Origin: Tropicimonas sediminicola
Lineage (GTDB): Bacteria > Pseudomonadota > Alphaproteobacteria > Rhodobacterales > Rhodobacteraceae
Assembly: GCF_900188335.1 (NCBI RefSeq)
Contig: NZ_FZOY01000005.1
Coordinates: 124,001-188,000 of the forward strand
Direction of reading: 5' to 3'
Length of the DNA: 64,000 nucleotides
Positions 25,316-34,197 of this stretch are shown piece by piece. The notes under the pieces are model-generated. The model searched no databases, was not told the DNA's origin, and saw only the letters and a program-made list of their open reading frames with translations. Made by a program: the position numbers and the translations under genes. Within the stretch, counting starts at the first letter, position 1; every line of letters starts with the position of its first letter.

Positions 25316-26538
25316 GCCGCCGGTTCCAGCCCGCAGATCCCGGCGATGGTGAGGATGTAGATCTTCACGCAGTCGATGAACTGGCTCTTGCGCACACGTT
25401 CGTCGGGCATGGTGTTGAACTCGCCTCCCGGTCCGCACACGACGCCCTCGATACCGGCCGCCGCCAGGTGCGCGGCGTCGGTGCCGAAGAAGCACGAGGG
25501 CGCGATCGGGCCGGTCGGCTGCGGCATGCCGCGCACCGTCTGGTAGGCGGCGTTCACCGCCTGGACGATGGCGGAATCGCGGGCCACCTCGAAGGGCGGC
25601 ATCTGCGGCTTGTTCTTGCGCTGGTCATAGCTGCCGAGCGACCATTTCAGCCCGGGATATTCCAGTTCCAGCGCACGCAGAAGCACGCGCATGTCCTCCA
25701 GGACCGACTCGACGGTTTGCGAGGGCGCGTAGCGGCAGGTGCCGAGGATGCGGGCACGGTCGGCGACCTGCGGCGGGCGCCATTCGTGGAACTCATCGCC
25801 CAGGCCCGCGCGCAGCACGCCGACATGGCCCCGGTTGACCGCCTTGTGGTCGGCCGTTTCGGCCCCGGTGAAGGTCATCGCGTTGATCCGCGGCACCAGC
25901 GCGGCGGCGGCGGCGAGGGCGTCGCAGGCCTCGGCCCGTTTCGAGACATGGCGCGTGTTGCCTGTCAGGTCGATCTGGTATGAGAACGCGCCGGAGTGCA
26001 GCGTCATCGCCTGGATGTCGGTGGGTTCGGAATTGACGAAGTAGTCCGCACGCACTCCCTGTTCCAGCATCCGCACGGTGCCGATCCCGCCCTGAAGCTC
26101 GCCGATCACGAAGGAGAGGATCACGTCGCCCTTGGGCTTCATCCCTGCCTTCAGGATCGTCTCGACCGCGCAGAGATAGGCGGCGTCCCCCGCCTTCATG
26201 TTGGAGACGCCGATGCCGTAGATGAACTCGTCGTCGATCACCCCGCCCCATGGATCGACCGTCCAGCCGGTCGTCACGGGGTTGGTGTCGAGATGGCCAT
26301 TGAACAGCAGGCTGTGTCCTCCGCCGCTGCCCCTCAGTGTGCCGATCGCGTTGACTCTCTGGCCCTCGACCGGTTGCAGTTCCGAGTCCAGCCCGAGGCT
26401 CTGAAGTACCCCGTGCATATGCTCGGCCAGAGCGCGCTCGCCATCTGTCTCGGAATAGCTCTTGCGCTGCACCATGTCCGCAAGCCGGGACAGGCAGGCG
26501 TCTTCGTCGACGGTGGCGATCAGGTCTTCGGGGGTCAT
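25312..26538 (-). CDS. M20-family deacylase/dipeptidase-like protein with altered metal site
   Basis: A 408-residue M20 (ArgE/DapE/CPG2) protein with the metal motif HLDTNP (His82, Asp84) and Glu147 as expected base, plus Glu171 in SEPTD. The bridging Asp of the usual DMKGG motif is Asn113 (SNMKAG) and the second Glu of the usual DEE motif is Leu148 (GELQGG), so the dinuclear site should be impaired or mononuclear. It may cleave an N-acyl or peptide bond in a product made by the M24 protein. ATGA overlaps link it to the genes on both sides. Confidence 0.83.
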   Translation of the reverse strand: MTPEDLIATVDEDACLSRLADMVQRKSYSETDGERALAEHMHGVLQSLGLDSELQPVEGQRVNAIGTLRGSGGGHSLLFNGHLDTNPVTTGWTVDPWGGVIDDEFIYGIGVSNMKAGDAAYLCAVETILKAGMKPKGDVILSFVIGELQGGIGTVRMLEQGVRADYFVNSEPTDIQAMTLHSGAFSYQIDLTGNTRHVSKRAEACDALAAAAALVPRINAMTFTGAETADHKAVNRGHVGVLRAGLGDEFHEWRPPQVADRARILGTCRYAPSQTVESVLEDMRVLLRALELEYPGLKWSLGSYDQRKNKPQMPPFEVARDSAIVQAVNAAYQTVRGMPQPTGPIAPSCFFGTDAAHLAAAGIEGVVCGPGGEFNTMPDERVRKSQFIDCVKIYILTIAGICGLEPAA

Positions 26539-28580
26539 TGGGTCGTCCTTGTCGTGTCGGAGGTCTTGAACTGCCAGATCGGCGGAACCGCGTTCAGCGC
26601 CGCGTCGGAAAGATGGCAAAGGATGTCGTGGCCCGGTTCGGGCGCGCGCAGGGGCGGGCGGCTGCTGTCGCAATCGGGCCCGATATGGCGGGGGCAGCGG
26701 CTGGCGAAGGGACAGCCGGACACGTCCTCGGTGCGCTTGGGCAGGCTACCCTGCAGGCGCACGCGGCGGGTGTCGCTGCCCGGATCGACCGAGTGGGACG
26801 AGGACAGCAGCGCCTCGGTGTAGGGATGCCACGGAGCGGCGTCGAGCGCGGCTATTTCGCAGGTCTCGACCATCTCGCCCAGGTACATCACCGCCAGGCG
26901 GTCCGCGATGTGGCGCAGGATCCCGAGGTCGTGGGTGATGAACACCAGCGCCGCGCCGGTGGTCGCCTGGATCTCCCGCAGAAGCCGCACGATGGCCGCC
27001 TGCACGGCGGCATCGAGGCCCGAGGTAATCTCGTCGCAGATGATCACGTCCGGCTCGGCGGCAAGTGCGCGGGCGATGGCGACGCGCTGCTTCTCGCCGC
27101 CGGAAAGCTGGTGCGGGTAGCGCGTGGCATAGTCGGCGGGCAGGTGCACCCGTTCGAGCAGCCGGGCGATCTCGGCGGGCCTGTCGACCTCGGGTCGGAA
27201 GAGCTTCAGCGGGCGGCCGAGGATGGTGGCCAGCGTGTGGCGCGGGTTGAGCGAGCTGTCGGGGTTCTGGAAGATGGTCTGCACCCTCGCCCGCCAGGCC
27301 GCGCTGTCCGGCGCGGTGGGGGTTCCCGCCAGCATTGTTTCGCCGGTGAATCCCTGGAGGCCCGAGAGTGCGCGCGCCAGCGAGGACTTGCCACAGCCGG
27401 ATTCGCCGACCAGCGCCAGCGTCTCGCCCCGGTTCAGCCGGAAACTCACGTCGCGCACCGCGCGCACCTGTGGCGTTGCCCTGCCGCGCAGCCGATCGAC
27501 CAGCGCCGTCCGGCCATACGTCACGGACAGGCCCCTCGCTTCCAGCAGGGCGGTCTCTCCCCGCGGCGATTGCAGCGGGGCAGGGGCCTGCGGGGCGGGC
27601 AGCGTTTCGCCCCGCGCGACGCGGGCACAAGCGATCTGGCGATCTTCCACGTGGGAAGGATGGACCCGCTGCACGTCACAGACCGAGGGGTCGTGATGCG
27701 GGCAGGAGGCCGAGAACAGGCAGGGCGGCATCTCGCCCCGGCGTGGTGCGGGCCGCGCGCCGCTGGTGGCAAGGCCCCGCCCCTCCAGCCGGTCGGACGG
27801 GCGCGGCAGGCTTGCCAGAAGCGCCTGGGTATAGGGATGTTTCGGCCCGGCGAAGATCGCCTCGGTGGGGCCTTCCTCGACGATGCGGCCGCCGTAGATC
27901 ACGGCGACGCGGTGCGCGATCTCGGCAACGGTGCCAAGGTCGTGGCTGATGAACAGCGCCGATACGCCGGTGCGGGCCTGGAGGTCGCGGAACAGGTCCA
28001 GAAGCGTGGCCGCCGTGGTCGCGTCCAGCGCCGATGTGGGCTCGTCGAACAGGATCAGCTCCGGCTCGCAGCCGAAGGCGAGGGCCAGCACCACGCGCTG
28101 CTTCTCGCCTCCCGAAACCTCGTGCGGGTAGCGCGCCATCATCGCGGCGGGGTCGGGCAGGCCGACCATGCCGAGCAGCTCGAGCGCACGGTCGCGGCGC
28201 GCGGCGGGGGCAAGCCCGGTGTGCCGGCCCAGTGTCTCCAGCAGGTGATCGCCGAGGGTCTGCACCGGGTCCAGCGTGGTGGCGGCGTTCTGGAACACCA
28301 TCGCGATGCGCCGCCCGCGCAGGGCGCCCAGCTCGGCCTCGGGCAAGGCGGTGATGTCGTCGCCGGCCAGCGTGATCGTCCCGTGTTCGGCGTGAACCTT
28401 GCCGGGCAGGTCGCGGATCACCGCGTTCGCCAGCGAGGACTTGGCAGAGCCGCTTTCACCGACCAGCCCCAGCACCTCTCCCCGTCCGATATCCAGCGAG
28501 ATGCCGTCGAGGATGCGCACCGGTCCCGTGGGCGTATCGTAATGCAGCGCATAGTCTCGGAGACTGAGAGCGGGGGTCAT
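26535..28580 (-). CDS. Fused dipeptide/oligopeptide ABC transporter ATP-binding protein (DppD-DppF)
   Basis: The 681-residue chain holds two complete ATPase domains. The first has Walker A GESGSAKSS (about 43-51), where Ala replaces the usual Gly before Lys, signature VSGGE and Walker B LILFDEP; the second has GESGCGKSS, LSGGE and VIICDEI, where Ile replaces the usual Pro. Each half ends in the cysteine-containing oligopeptide C-terminal region (CLFSASCPHHDPSVC and CPFASRCPRH). It energises the DppBC permease. It overlaps the DppC gene and the M20 gene by ATGA junctions. Confidence 0.92.
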   Translation of the reverse strand: MTPALSLRDYALHYDTPTGPVRILDGISLDIGRGEVLGLVGESGSAKSSLANAVIRDLPGKVHAEHGTITLAGDDITALPEAELGALRGRRIAMVFQNAATTLDPVQTLGDHLLETLGRHTGLAPAARRDRALELLGMVGLPDPAAMMARYPHEVSGGEKQRVVLALAFGCEPELILFDEPTSALDATTAATLLDLFRDLQARTGVSALFISHDLGTVAEIAHRVAVIYGGRIVEEGPTEAIFAGPKHPYTQALLASLPRPSDRLEGRGLATSGARPAPRRGEMPPCLFSASCPHHDPSVCDVQRVHPSHVEDRQIACARVARGETLPAPQAPAPLQSPRGETALLEARGLSVTYGRTALVDRLRGRATPQVRAVRDVSFRLNRGETLALVGESGCGKSSLARALSGLQGFTGETMLAGTPTAPDSAAWRARVQTIFQNPDSSLNPRHTLATILGRPLKLFRPEVDRPAEIARLLERVHLPADYATRYPHQLSGGEKQRVAIARALAAEPDVIICDEITSGLDAAVQAAIVRLLREIQATTGAALVFITHDLGILRHIADRLAVMYLGEMVETCEIAALDAAPWHPYTEALLSSSHSVDPGSDTRRVRLQGSLPKRTEDVSGCPFASRCPRHIGPDCDSSRPPLRAPEPGHDILCHLSDAALNAVPPIWQFKTSDTTRTTQ

Positions 28581-29410
28581 GCGTGGTCTCCGGTCCGGGG
28601 GTTCAGGACGTCCCGCAGCCCGTCGCCCAGCAGGTTGAAGCCGATCGCGACGATGGCGATGGCCGCGCCGGGCACGGCCACGGGCCAGGGGCTTCGGAAC
28701 AGGTGGTCGCGCGCTTCGGCGATCATCAGGCCCCATTCCGGGGCGGGTGGCTGTGCGCCGAGACCGAGGAAGGACAGCGTGGCGAGCGTCATGATGGCGA
28801 AGGCAACGCGGATTGTGCCCTCGACGATGACGGGAGCGATGGTGTTGGGCAGGATCTCGGCCCCGACGATCCAGGCGAGGCTTTCGCCCCGCGCCTTGGC
28901 GGCCGCCACGTAGTCGAAGCTGCGCACCTGAAGCGTCACCGAGCGTGCGATGCGCGCCATGCCTGGCGTGAAGGCGATGCCGATGGCCAGCACCGCGTTC
29001 AGTGCCGACGAGCCGAGCGCGGCCAGGATCATCAGGGCAAACAGAAGCGAGGGGATCGCCATGAGCGCGTCGGTCAGGCGCATCAGGATCTCGTCCACAA
29101 CGCCGCCGAGATAGCCCGAGACGACGCCGATCAGAGCTCCGGCCGCGGTGCCGATGAACGTTGCCAGCAGCGCCAGCAGCACGGTGGATTGCGCACCGAC
29201 CAGGATCCGGCTGAGAAGGTCGCGCCCGTACCAGTCGGTGCCGAGGGGGAACTCGGCGGACGGCCCTGCGAAACGGGCGCCGAAATTGAACGCCTCCGGG
29301 TCCTTGGGGGCGAGGGCGGGTCCGAACAGGGCGGCGAACATCACCAGCGCGCAGAGCGCCAGCCCGGCCGCGCCCTGCGGGTTGCGAAGCAGGGCCCGAA
29401 GAGTCTTCAT
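28577..29410 (-). CDS. Dipeptide-type ABC transporter permease, DppC-like
   Basis: A 277-residue permease with an N-terminal helix, the GTDWYGRDLLSRI segment conserved in DppC/OppC, and an EAA loop around YVAAAKARGESLAWI. Five or six membrane helices are visible. It pairs with the DppB-like protein and overlaps neighbours on both sides by four bases. Confidence 0.93.
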   Translation of the reverse strand: MKTLRALLRNPQGAAGLALCALVMFAALFGPALAPKDPEAFNFGARFAGPSAEFPLGTDWYGRDLLSRILVGAQSTVLLALLATFIGTAAGALIGVVSGYLGGVVDEILMRLTDALMAIPSLLFALMILAALGSSALNAVLAIGIAFTPGMARIARSVTLQVRSFDYVAAAKARGESLAWIVGAEILPNTIAPVIVEGTIRVAFAIMTLATLSFLGLGAQPPAPEWGLMIAEARDHLFRSPWPVAVPGAAIAIVAIGFNLLGDGLRDVLNPRTGDHA

Positions 29411-30357
29411 TTGTACTGGATCCTCTTGTCGAGCGCGGCATAGGCGAGGTCGGCCGCGAGGTTGGCCAACGCATAGGTCAGCGCCATGATGAGCGCGCCG
29501 GCCTGAAGCATCGGCAGGTCGCGGTTCTGGATCGCCAGGATCAGCTGCCGCCCGATGCCGGGGAAGGCAAAGACCTCTTCGACGACGATCACCCCGCCGA
29601 TCAGGTATCCCACGTCGAGCGCGATCACGGTGATCGCGGGCAGCATCGAGTTGCGCAGCGCGTGGTTGTAGATCACCTGCCGCTTCGACAGGCCGCGCAG
29701 GCGGGCCGCGCGAACGAAGTCGCTCTGCAGGGTGTCGACCATCTCCGACCGGACCATGCGGCTGATGTGGGCGGTCAGGATCACCGCCAGCGTGATGACC
29801 GGGAGCGCCATGTGGCGCAGCGCGGCCACCGGGTCTTCGGAGAACGGCGTGTAGCCCGACGCGGGGAACAGCCCCACGGACGGCCCCGCCAGCCGGGCCA
29901 GCAGCAGCGTCGCCAGCACGAACTCGGGCAGCGAGACGCCGAGGTAGCTGACCACCGACAGGCCGAGGTCGGCCGGTCCACCTCGGCGGGTGCCGGCTAC
30001 GACACCAAGCGGAATCGCGATCAGGCAGACAAGCGTCAGAGACAGTGCTGCCAGCATGGCGGAGCGCCCGAACGCGGCCATGATACTGGGCCCGACCGGC
30101 TGGCTTGTGCGCAGCGAGACGCCGAAATCGCCCTGGATCGCGTTGCCGAGCCAGTTTCCGTACTGGACGATGGCCGGCTGGTCGAGGCCCAGCCTTTCGT
30201 TCAGCGCTGCCAGCGCTTCGGGGGTGGCGTATTCACCCAGGATCATCGTCGCGGCGTTCGCAGGCAGAAGCTGCGTCACGCCGAAGACGATCAGCGAGAC
30301 AAGGAAGGCCGTCAGCGCCAGGTAGGCGAGACGCCGCAACAGAAAGCTGGCCGACAT
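29407..30357 (-). CDS. Dipeptide-type ABC transporter permease, DppB-like
   Basis: A 316-residue permease starting MSASFLLRRLAYLAL, followed by the large periplasmic loop (NERLGLDQPAIVQY) and the C-terminal helices with the EAA loop FVRAARLRGLSKRQV. Length and pattern fit DppB/OppB. It follows the binding-protein gene across a 78-base gap that contains a strong stem-loop. Confidence 0.93.
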   Translation of the reverse strand: MSASFLLRRLAYLALTAFLVSLIVFGVTQLLPANAATMILGEYATPEALAALNERLGLDQPAIVQYGNWLGNAIQGDFGVSLRTSQPVGPSIMAAFGRSAMLAALSLTLVCLIAIPLGVVAGTRRGGPADLGLSVVSYLGVSLPEFVLATLLLARLAGPSVGLFPASGYTPFSEDPVAALRHMALPVITLAVILTAHISRMVRSEMVDTLQSDFVRAARLRGLSKRQVIYNHALRNSMLPAITVIALDVGYLIGGVIVVEEVFAFPGIGRQLILAIQNRDLPMLQAGALIMALTYALANLAADLAYAALDKRIQYK

Positions 30358-30388
30358 GTCGGTGCTCCGGCTAGGAGGAAGAACAGGG

Positions 30389-30419
30389 GCGGCCGCGCCG
30401 GGAGAGGGTGCGCGGCCGC
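30389..30419 (-). promoter_or_regulatory. Intercistronic stem-loop after the Dpp binding-protein gene
   Basis: GCGGCCGCGC (30389-30398) pairs perfectly with GCGCGGCCGC (30410-30419), a 10-base-pair stem with an 11-base loop, just after the binding-protein stop on the minus strand. No T tract follows. Confidence 0.65.
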
Positions 30420-30435
30420 CGGCGACGGGCGGCGC

Positions 30436-31989
30436 TTAGCTGCCCGCCTCGAGCCAGACCTTGTGCAGCGCGAAGTTCGCGCCGCGCGGGTTCTGCTCGT
30501 ATCCCATGACGTTCTGGCCGCGCGCGCCCAGCAGATCGAAGAAGCATGGCACCAGGGCAGGCACCTCTTCCCGCATCAGCTTTTGCGCCTCGGCGTAGAG
30601 TTCCGAGCGTTCGGCGGTGTCCGTCGTGGCGTCGGCTTTCGCGACCAGCGCGTCGAACTCGGCATTGTTCCAGCGGGTCTCGTTCCAGCTCGCTTCCGAG
30701 GTGAACAGCAGGTTGAAGATCGTGCCTTCGGTCGGCTGCATGTTGTAGTATCCGACATAAAACGCGCCCTTCTTCCAGACCTGGTCGAGATAGGTCGGGT
30801 GGTCCATCGTCTTGACGTTGATGGTCCAGCCGCCGGGCTTGGCCATCTCGCGCAGGACGACGGCCATGGCCGAGCGGTAGTCGGGCTTGACCGACGCAAC
30901 GAGGTCGATCTCGATCCCGTCGGGATAACCGGCCTCGGCCAGCAGCGCCTTCGACTTCTCGGGATCGTACTGCTTCAGCGGGGCGTCGGAGAAATAGGCG
31001 TAGGAGGCATTGACCGGGCTGTCGTTGCCCGGCGTGCCGTAGCCCTCGGCGACGAGTTCGACCATCGCTTCTCGGTCGACGCAGCACGACAGGGCCTCGC
31101 GGACCTTGGGATTGTCGAACGGCGCAACGGTGCAGTCCATCACCACGTCAAGGAAGCGGCCGGAGGGCGTGCGCATACCCTCGATACCCTCGCCGGCCGC
31201 GATGCGGGCGAAATCCGTGGGCTGGATCTCGGTCAGCAGGTCGACCTCGCCGGCGAGCATCGCCGCCGCTGCGCCGGCAGCGTCGGGGAATGTGCGGACC
31301 TCGACCCGGTCGAGATAGGGCTGGCCCTCGACATAGTAGTCGGGGTTCTTCTCGACGATGGCGCGGTCGTCGGCGATGAACTCGACCAGGCGGAAGGGGC
31401 CCGAGCCCACCGGGGTCTGACCCAGGCTGTCGAAATCGGCTTCGATGACCGAGGCGGGCACGATCTTGGCAGTGGGATAGGTCAGCGCGACCGGCAGGTC
31501 GGCATAGGGCGTGGCGGTGCGGATGATGACCGCAAAATCGCCATCGGCCACCACTTCCGAGATCGGTCCGAGGTTGCGGCTGCCCGGCGCCGCGGTCTCG
31601 GGGTCAAGAAGCTTGGTGAAGGACGCCACCACATCTGCCGAGGTGAGCGGCTCGCCATTCGAGAAGGTCACACCTTCGCGCAGGGTGAAACGCCACTCGG
31701 TGGCATCCGCGCTGGCGCTCCACTCGGTGGCGAGGTCCGGCGCGGCGGTCATGTCCGGGCTCAGCATGGTCAGGCTGGAGTACAGCATCTCGGCCAGCAG
31801 GTATTCCGAGTTCAGCCGCAGAAGCATCGGGTTCAGCACCGAGGGCGTGATGTTCAGGGCAACGCGCAGCGTGCCGCCGGGCGTGATGTCCTGGGCCTGC
31901 GCCATCGACACGAGGCCGGGCAGGGTCATCAGGCCGCCGGTGGCCGCGGCCGAGCGCAGGAAGCCGCGGCGATCGAGGGTAAACGTCAT
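30436..31989 (-). CDS. Peptide/nickel-type ABC transporter substrate-binding protein (family 5)
   Basis: The 517-residue precursor begins with a twin-arginine signal (RRGFLRSAAATGG, residues 7-19) ending at AQAQ, followed by the family 5 binding fold: GGTLRVAL at the start, EWRFTLREGVTFSNGEPLT and GSGPFRLVEF in the middle. Export of a folded receptor by Tat is unusual but well known for this family in alphaproteobacteria. AGAAGGATC precedes the ATG. It overlaps the upstream M20 gene (ATGA). The substrate is probably a peptide-like or N-acylated compound processed by the cassette's hydrolases. Confidence 0.92.
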   Translation of the reverse strand: MTFTLDRRGFLRSAAATGGLMTLPGLVSMAQAQDITPGGTLRVALNITPSVLNPMLLRLNSEYLLAEMLYSSLTMLSPDMTAAPDLATEWSASADATEWRFTLREGVTFSNGEPLTSADVVASFTKLLDPETAAPGSRNLGPISEVVADGDFAVIIRTATPYADLPVALTYPTAKIVPASVIEADFDSLGQTPVGSGPFRLVEFIADDRAIVEKNPDYYVEGQPYLDRVEVRTFPDAAGAAAAMLAGEVDLLTEIQPTDFARIAAGEGIEGMRTPSGRFLDVVMDCTVAPFDNPKVREALSCCVDREAMVELVAEGYGTPGNDSPVNASYAYFSDAPLKQYDPEKSKALLAEAGYPDGIEIDLVASVKPDYRSAMAVVLREMAKPGGWTINVKTMDHPTYLDQVWKKGAFYVGYYNMQPTEGTIFNLLFTSEASWNETRWNNAEFDALVAKADATTDTAERSELYAEAQKLMREEVPALVPCFFDLLGARGQNVMGYEQNPRGANFALHKVWLEAGS

Positions 31990-33305
31990 TGAGGGGATCC
32001 TTCTGTTGGAGCATTGCCGGTCTGTTCGGCGCCCTGCGGCGCGCATCCTTCGGCCAGGAACAGGAAGATCGCGTCCGACAAGCTGCGAAGATCCTCGACC
32101 GTGGTGAATTCGTCGGGCCCGTGCACGTTGCGGTCCGGGCGGGACAGCCCGCCCAGCAGCATGTGCTTCAGCCCGGCCTTCTGGACCCAGCCGAAATCCG
32201 AGGACGTGCCCGAGCCGTAGCGCAGGAAGGCGTCCTCCGGCAGGCCGAACGCCCGGGCGCGGGCCAGGATCCAGCGCCGGGTGGCCGGGCCATCGGGATC
32301 CGAGACGGGGGGGAGGTGGCCGGTAACCTGCATGGTCCAGTCCAGGGCGGGGGTGCCTTCCAGGGCATTGGTCACGGCGGCCCGCAACTCGTCGAGAACG
32401 ACGTCCTCGTTCTCTTCGGCGAGGTACCGGCGATTGATCGTGGCCTGCGCCAGCCCCGGCAGTGCCGATCCCTTTTCGCCCGCATGGATCGCCGTCACGT
32501 TCAGGCGCGCACGCAAGGGGCCGTCCGACCAGGGCGGCGGCGGCAAGGCGGTGGTGCGGGTTTCGACCGTCGTCTTCAGCGCGTTCAGGGCGACCAGCGC
32601 GGGCAAAAGCGCCTCGGCGGCGTTGATGCCGCGGTCAGGTTCGCCCGAGTGGCTGGCGCGCCCGGTCACGGTCAGCGTCATGTCGATCGATCCGAGGCAC
32701 CCGGCCCAGATGCGCGGCTCGGCCGAACCGTTCAGGTTCAGCAGCACCTCCGGCAGGGGGCGCGTTTCGGCAAGGTGGCGGATGCCCGGATACCGCCCGC
32801 CTTCTTCGTCGGTGCAGAAGGCCAGCACCGGCCGGAAAGCCAGCGGCGTGTCCGCCGTCGCCAGTCGCAGCAGCGCGTCGCGTACGGCGACGATGGTGCC
32901 CTTCATGTCGGCGGTCCCGCGCCCGTAGAGCCGATCGCCCTGTTGGGTCAGCGAACAGGGCGCGACCGTCCAGCCGTCGCCGACAGGGGCGGTGTCGGTG
33001 TGGAAGTAGATCATCGCCTCGGGAAGTGCGTCGGTCGCGCCGGGCATCTCGGGCCGCAGGATCAGGTTGATCCGTTCGCCGGACAGATTTGGCCCGTCCC
33101 ACAGGTCGCGCGGCACGATCACCCGCTCCGCCGTGCCGCCGAGCGGCCGGAAGAGGTCCGCCACCAGATCCGCGAATGCCGCGTAGCCGTCACCTGGCGG
33201 CATGGGCGTCGGGCTGCCGATCAGCGCGCGCAGCGCTTCGATCATGTCGTCTGCATCCGGCGCGGGGGCGTCTGCAAAATCAGCAAGGGCGAGCTCTTTT
33301 CTCAT
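31986..33305 (-). CDS. M20-family metallohydrolase (ArgE/DapE-type)
   Basis: A 439-residue M20 protein with an intact canonical site: FHTDTAP (metal His and nucleating Asp), GTADMKG (bridging Asp), CTDEEGG (catalytic and ligand Glu), and the dimerisation-domain His in ASHSGEPDR. It should hydrolyse an amide bond such as an N-acyl amino acid or dipeptide. It is the first gene of the minus-strand Dpp operon. The ATG has no usual Shine-Dalgarno sequence, only AGG two bases before it, and a TATATA box lies immediately upstream, so translation may be leaderless. Confidence 0.88.
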   Translation of the reverse strand: MRKELALADFADAPAPDADDMIEALRALIGSPTPMPPGDGYAAFADLVADLFRPLGGTAERVIVPRDLWDGPNLSGERINLILRPEMPGATDALPEAMIYFHTDTAPVGDGWTVAPCSLTQQGDRLYGRGTADMKGTIVAVRDALLRLATADTPLAFRPVLAFCTDEEGGRYPGIRHLAETRPLPEVLLNLNGSAEPRIWAGCLGSIDMTLTVTGRASHSGEPDRGINAAEALLPALVALNALKTTVETRTTALPPPPWSDGPLRARLNVTAIHAGEKGSALPGLAQATINRRYLAEENEDVVLDELRAAVTNALEGTPALDWTMQVTGHLPPVSDPDGPATRRWILARARAFGLPEDAFLRYGSGTSSDFGWVQKAGLKHMLLGGLSRPDRNVHGPDEFTTVEDLRSLSDAIFLFLAEGCAPQGAEQTGNAPTEGSPQ

Positions 33306-33389
33306 ACCTATATAGAAATACTGCTAGACGATTCTTGGTAAGTGTGGTTTTTGAGGAAATATTAAGCACCAAGTGAACGGGAGTTACTC
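33306..33389. promoter_or_regulatory. AT-rich divergent promoter region between Dpp operon and gntR
   Basis: This 84-base gap is markedly AT-rich for the window. CTTGGT (33334-33339) and ACCAAG (33368-33373) form an inverted repeat 28 bases apart that may bind the GntR regulator. TATATA lies 4-9 bases before the minus-strand ATG. GGGAG serves the plus-strand start. Confidence 0.5.
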
Positions 33390-34163
33390 ATGTCCGAAGC
33401 GCCAGACCTTCCTGAATCGGACACGCTGGCCGCGGATCTCGTGCGCAAGCCCCTTCACGAGCAGGTGCAGGAACGCATTCTGAGGCATATCATCCTGGGC
33501 ACCTGGGCGGAGGGATACGTGTTGCCGCCGGAGACCGAGCTGGCGAAGCAATTCGGTGTGTCGTACGGCACCATTCGGCGCGCGATGGCGGATCTGACCG
33601 CTTCGGGGGTGATCATGCGCCGCCGCAAGACCGGCACCGTTGTGACCGGACGCACGCCGCATCACTCGATGTCGCAGTTCTACAAATACTACCGGCTTCA
33701 CACGATCGAGGGGCGGCTTGCCAGCAGCCGGACGGTGCTCGTCGACGCGTGCCACAGGAGCGCCACCCAGGACGAGGCCGAGCGGCTCGAACTGCCGGCG
33801 CGTGCGCCCTTGGTCTACATGCACCGCTTGCGGCTGATCGACGACCGTCCCGTGATGATCGACCGCGTGACGCTGCCACTGGCGCTGGCGCCGGATTTCC
33901 CCGTGACAATGGAAGAGATGCCGACGCTGATCTACAAGTGGCTGCTCGAGCATAGCGGGCTGCGCCTCGCGGCGATCCGCGAGAAACTGGTGGCGCGTCT
34001 TGCGACCCCGGAGGACCTGAAATACTTCGACCTGCCGCTCGACGAGCCCCGCGCGCTGCTGGATATCGAAGAGGTCTCATACGATTCCAACAACCGCCCT
34101 CTGGTGGCGATGCGGCACGCCGCGCTGACCGAAGACCACTGCTACATCAACGAAATCAGGTGA
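33390..34163 (+). CDS. GntR-family regulator, HutC subfamily (UTRA domain)
   Basis: A 257-residue regulator with a GntR winged helix (about 20-92: LHEQVQERI, LPPETELAKQFGVSYGTIRRAM) and a C-terminal UTRA ligand-binding domain (about 100-255) as in HutC. Divergent orientation from the Dpp/hydrolase operon across an 84-base gap makes that operon and itself the likely targets, with the imported compound or its breakdown product as effector. Confidence 0.92.
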   Translation: MSEAPDLPESDTLAADLVRKPLHEQVQERILRHIILGTWAEGYVLPPETELAKQFGVSYGTIRRAMADLTASGVIMRRRKTGTVVTGRTPHHSMSQFYKYYRLHTIEGRLASSRTVLVDACHRSATQDEAERLELPARAPLVYMHRLRLIDDRPVMIDRVTLPLALAPDFPVTMEEMPTLIYKWLLEHSGLRLAAIREKLVARLATPEDLKYFDLPLDEPRALLDIEEVSYDSNNRPLVAMRHAALTEDHCYINEIR

Positions 34164-34197
34164 GGCGATCCGATCCGAACGTAAGGTGTCGAACGTC

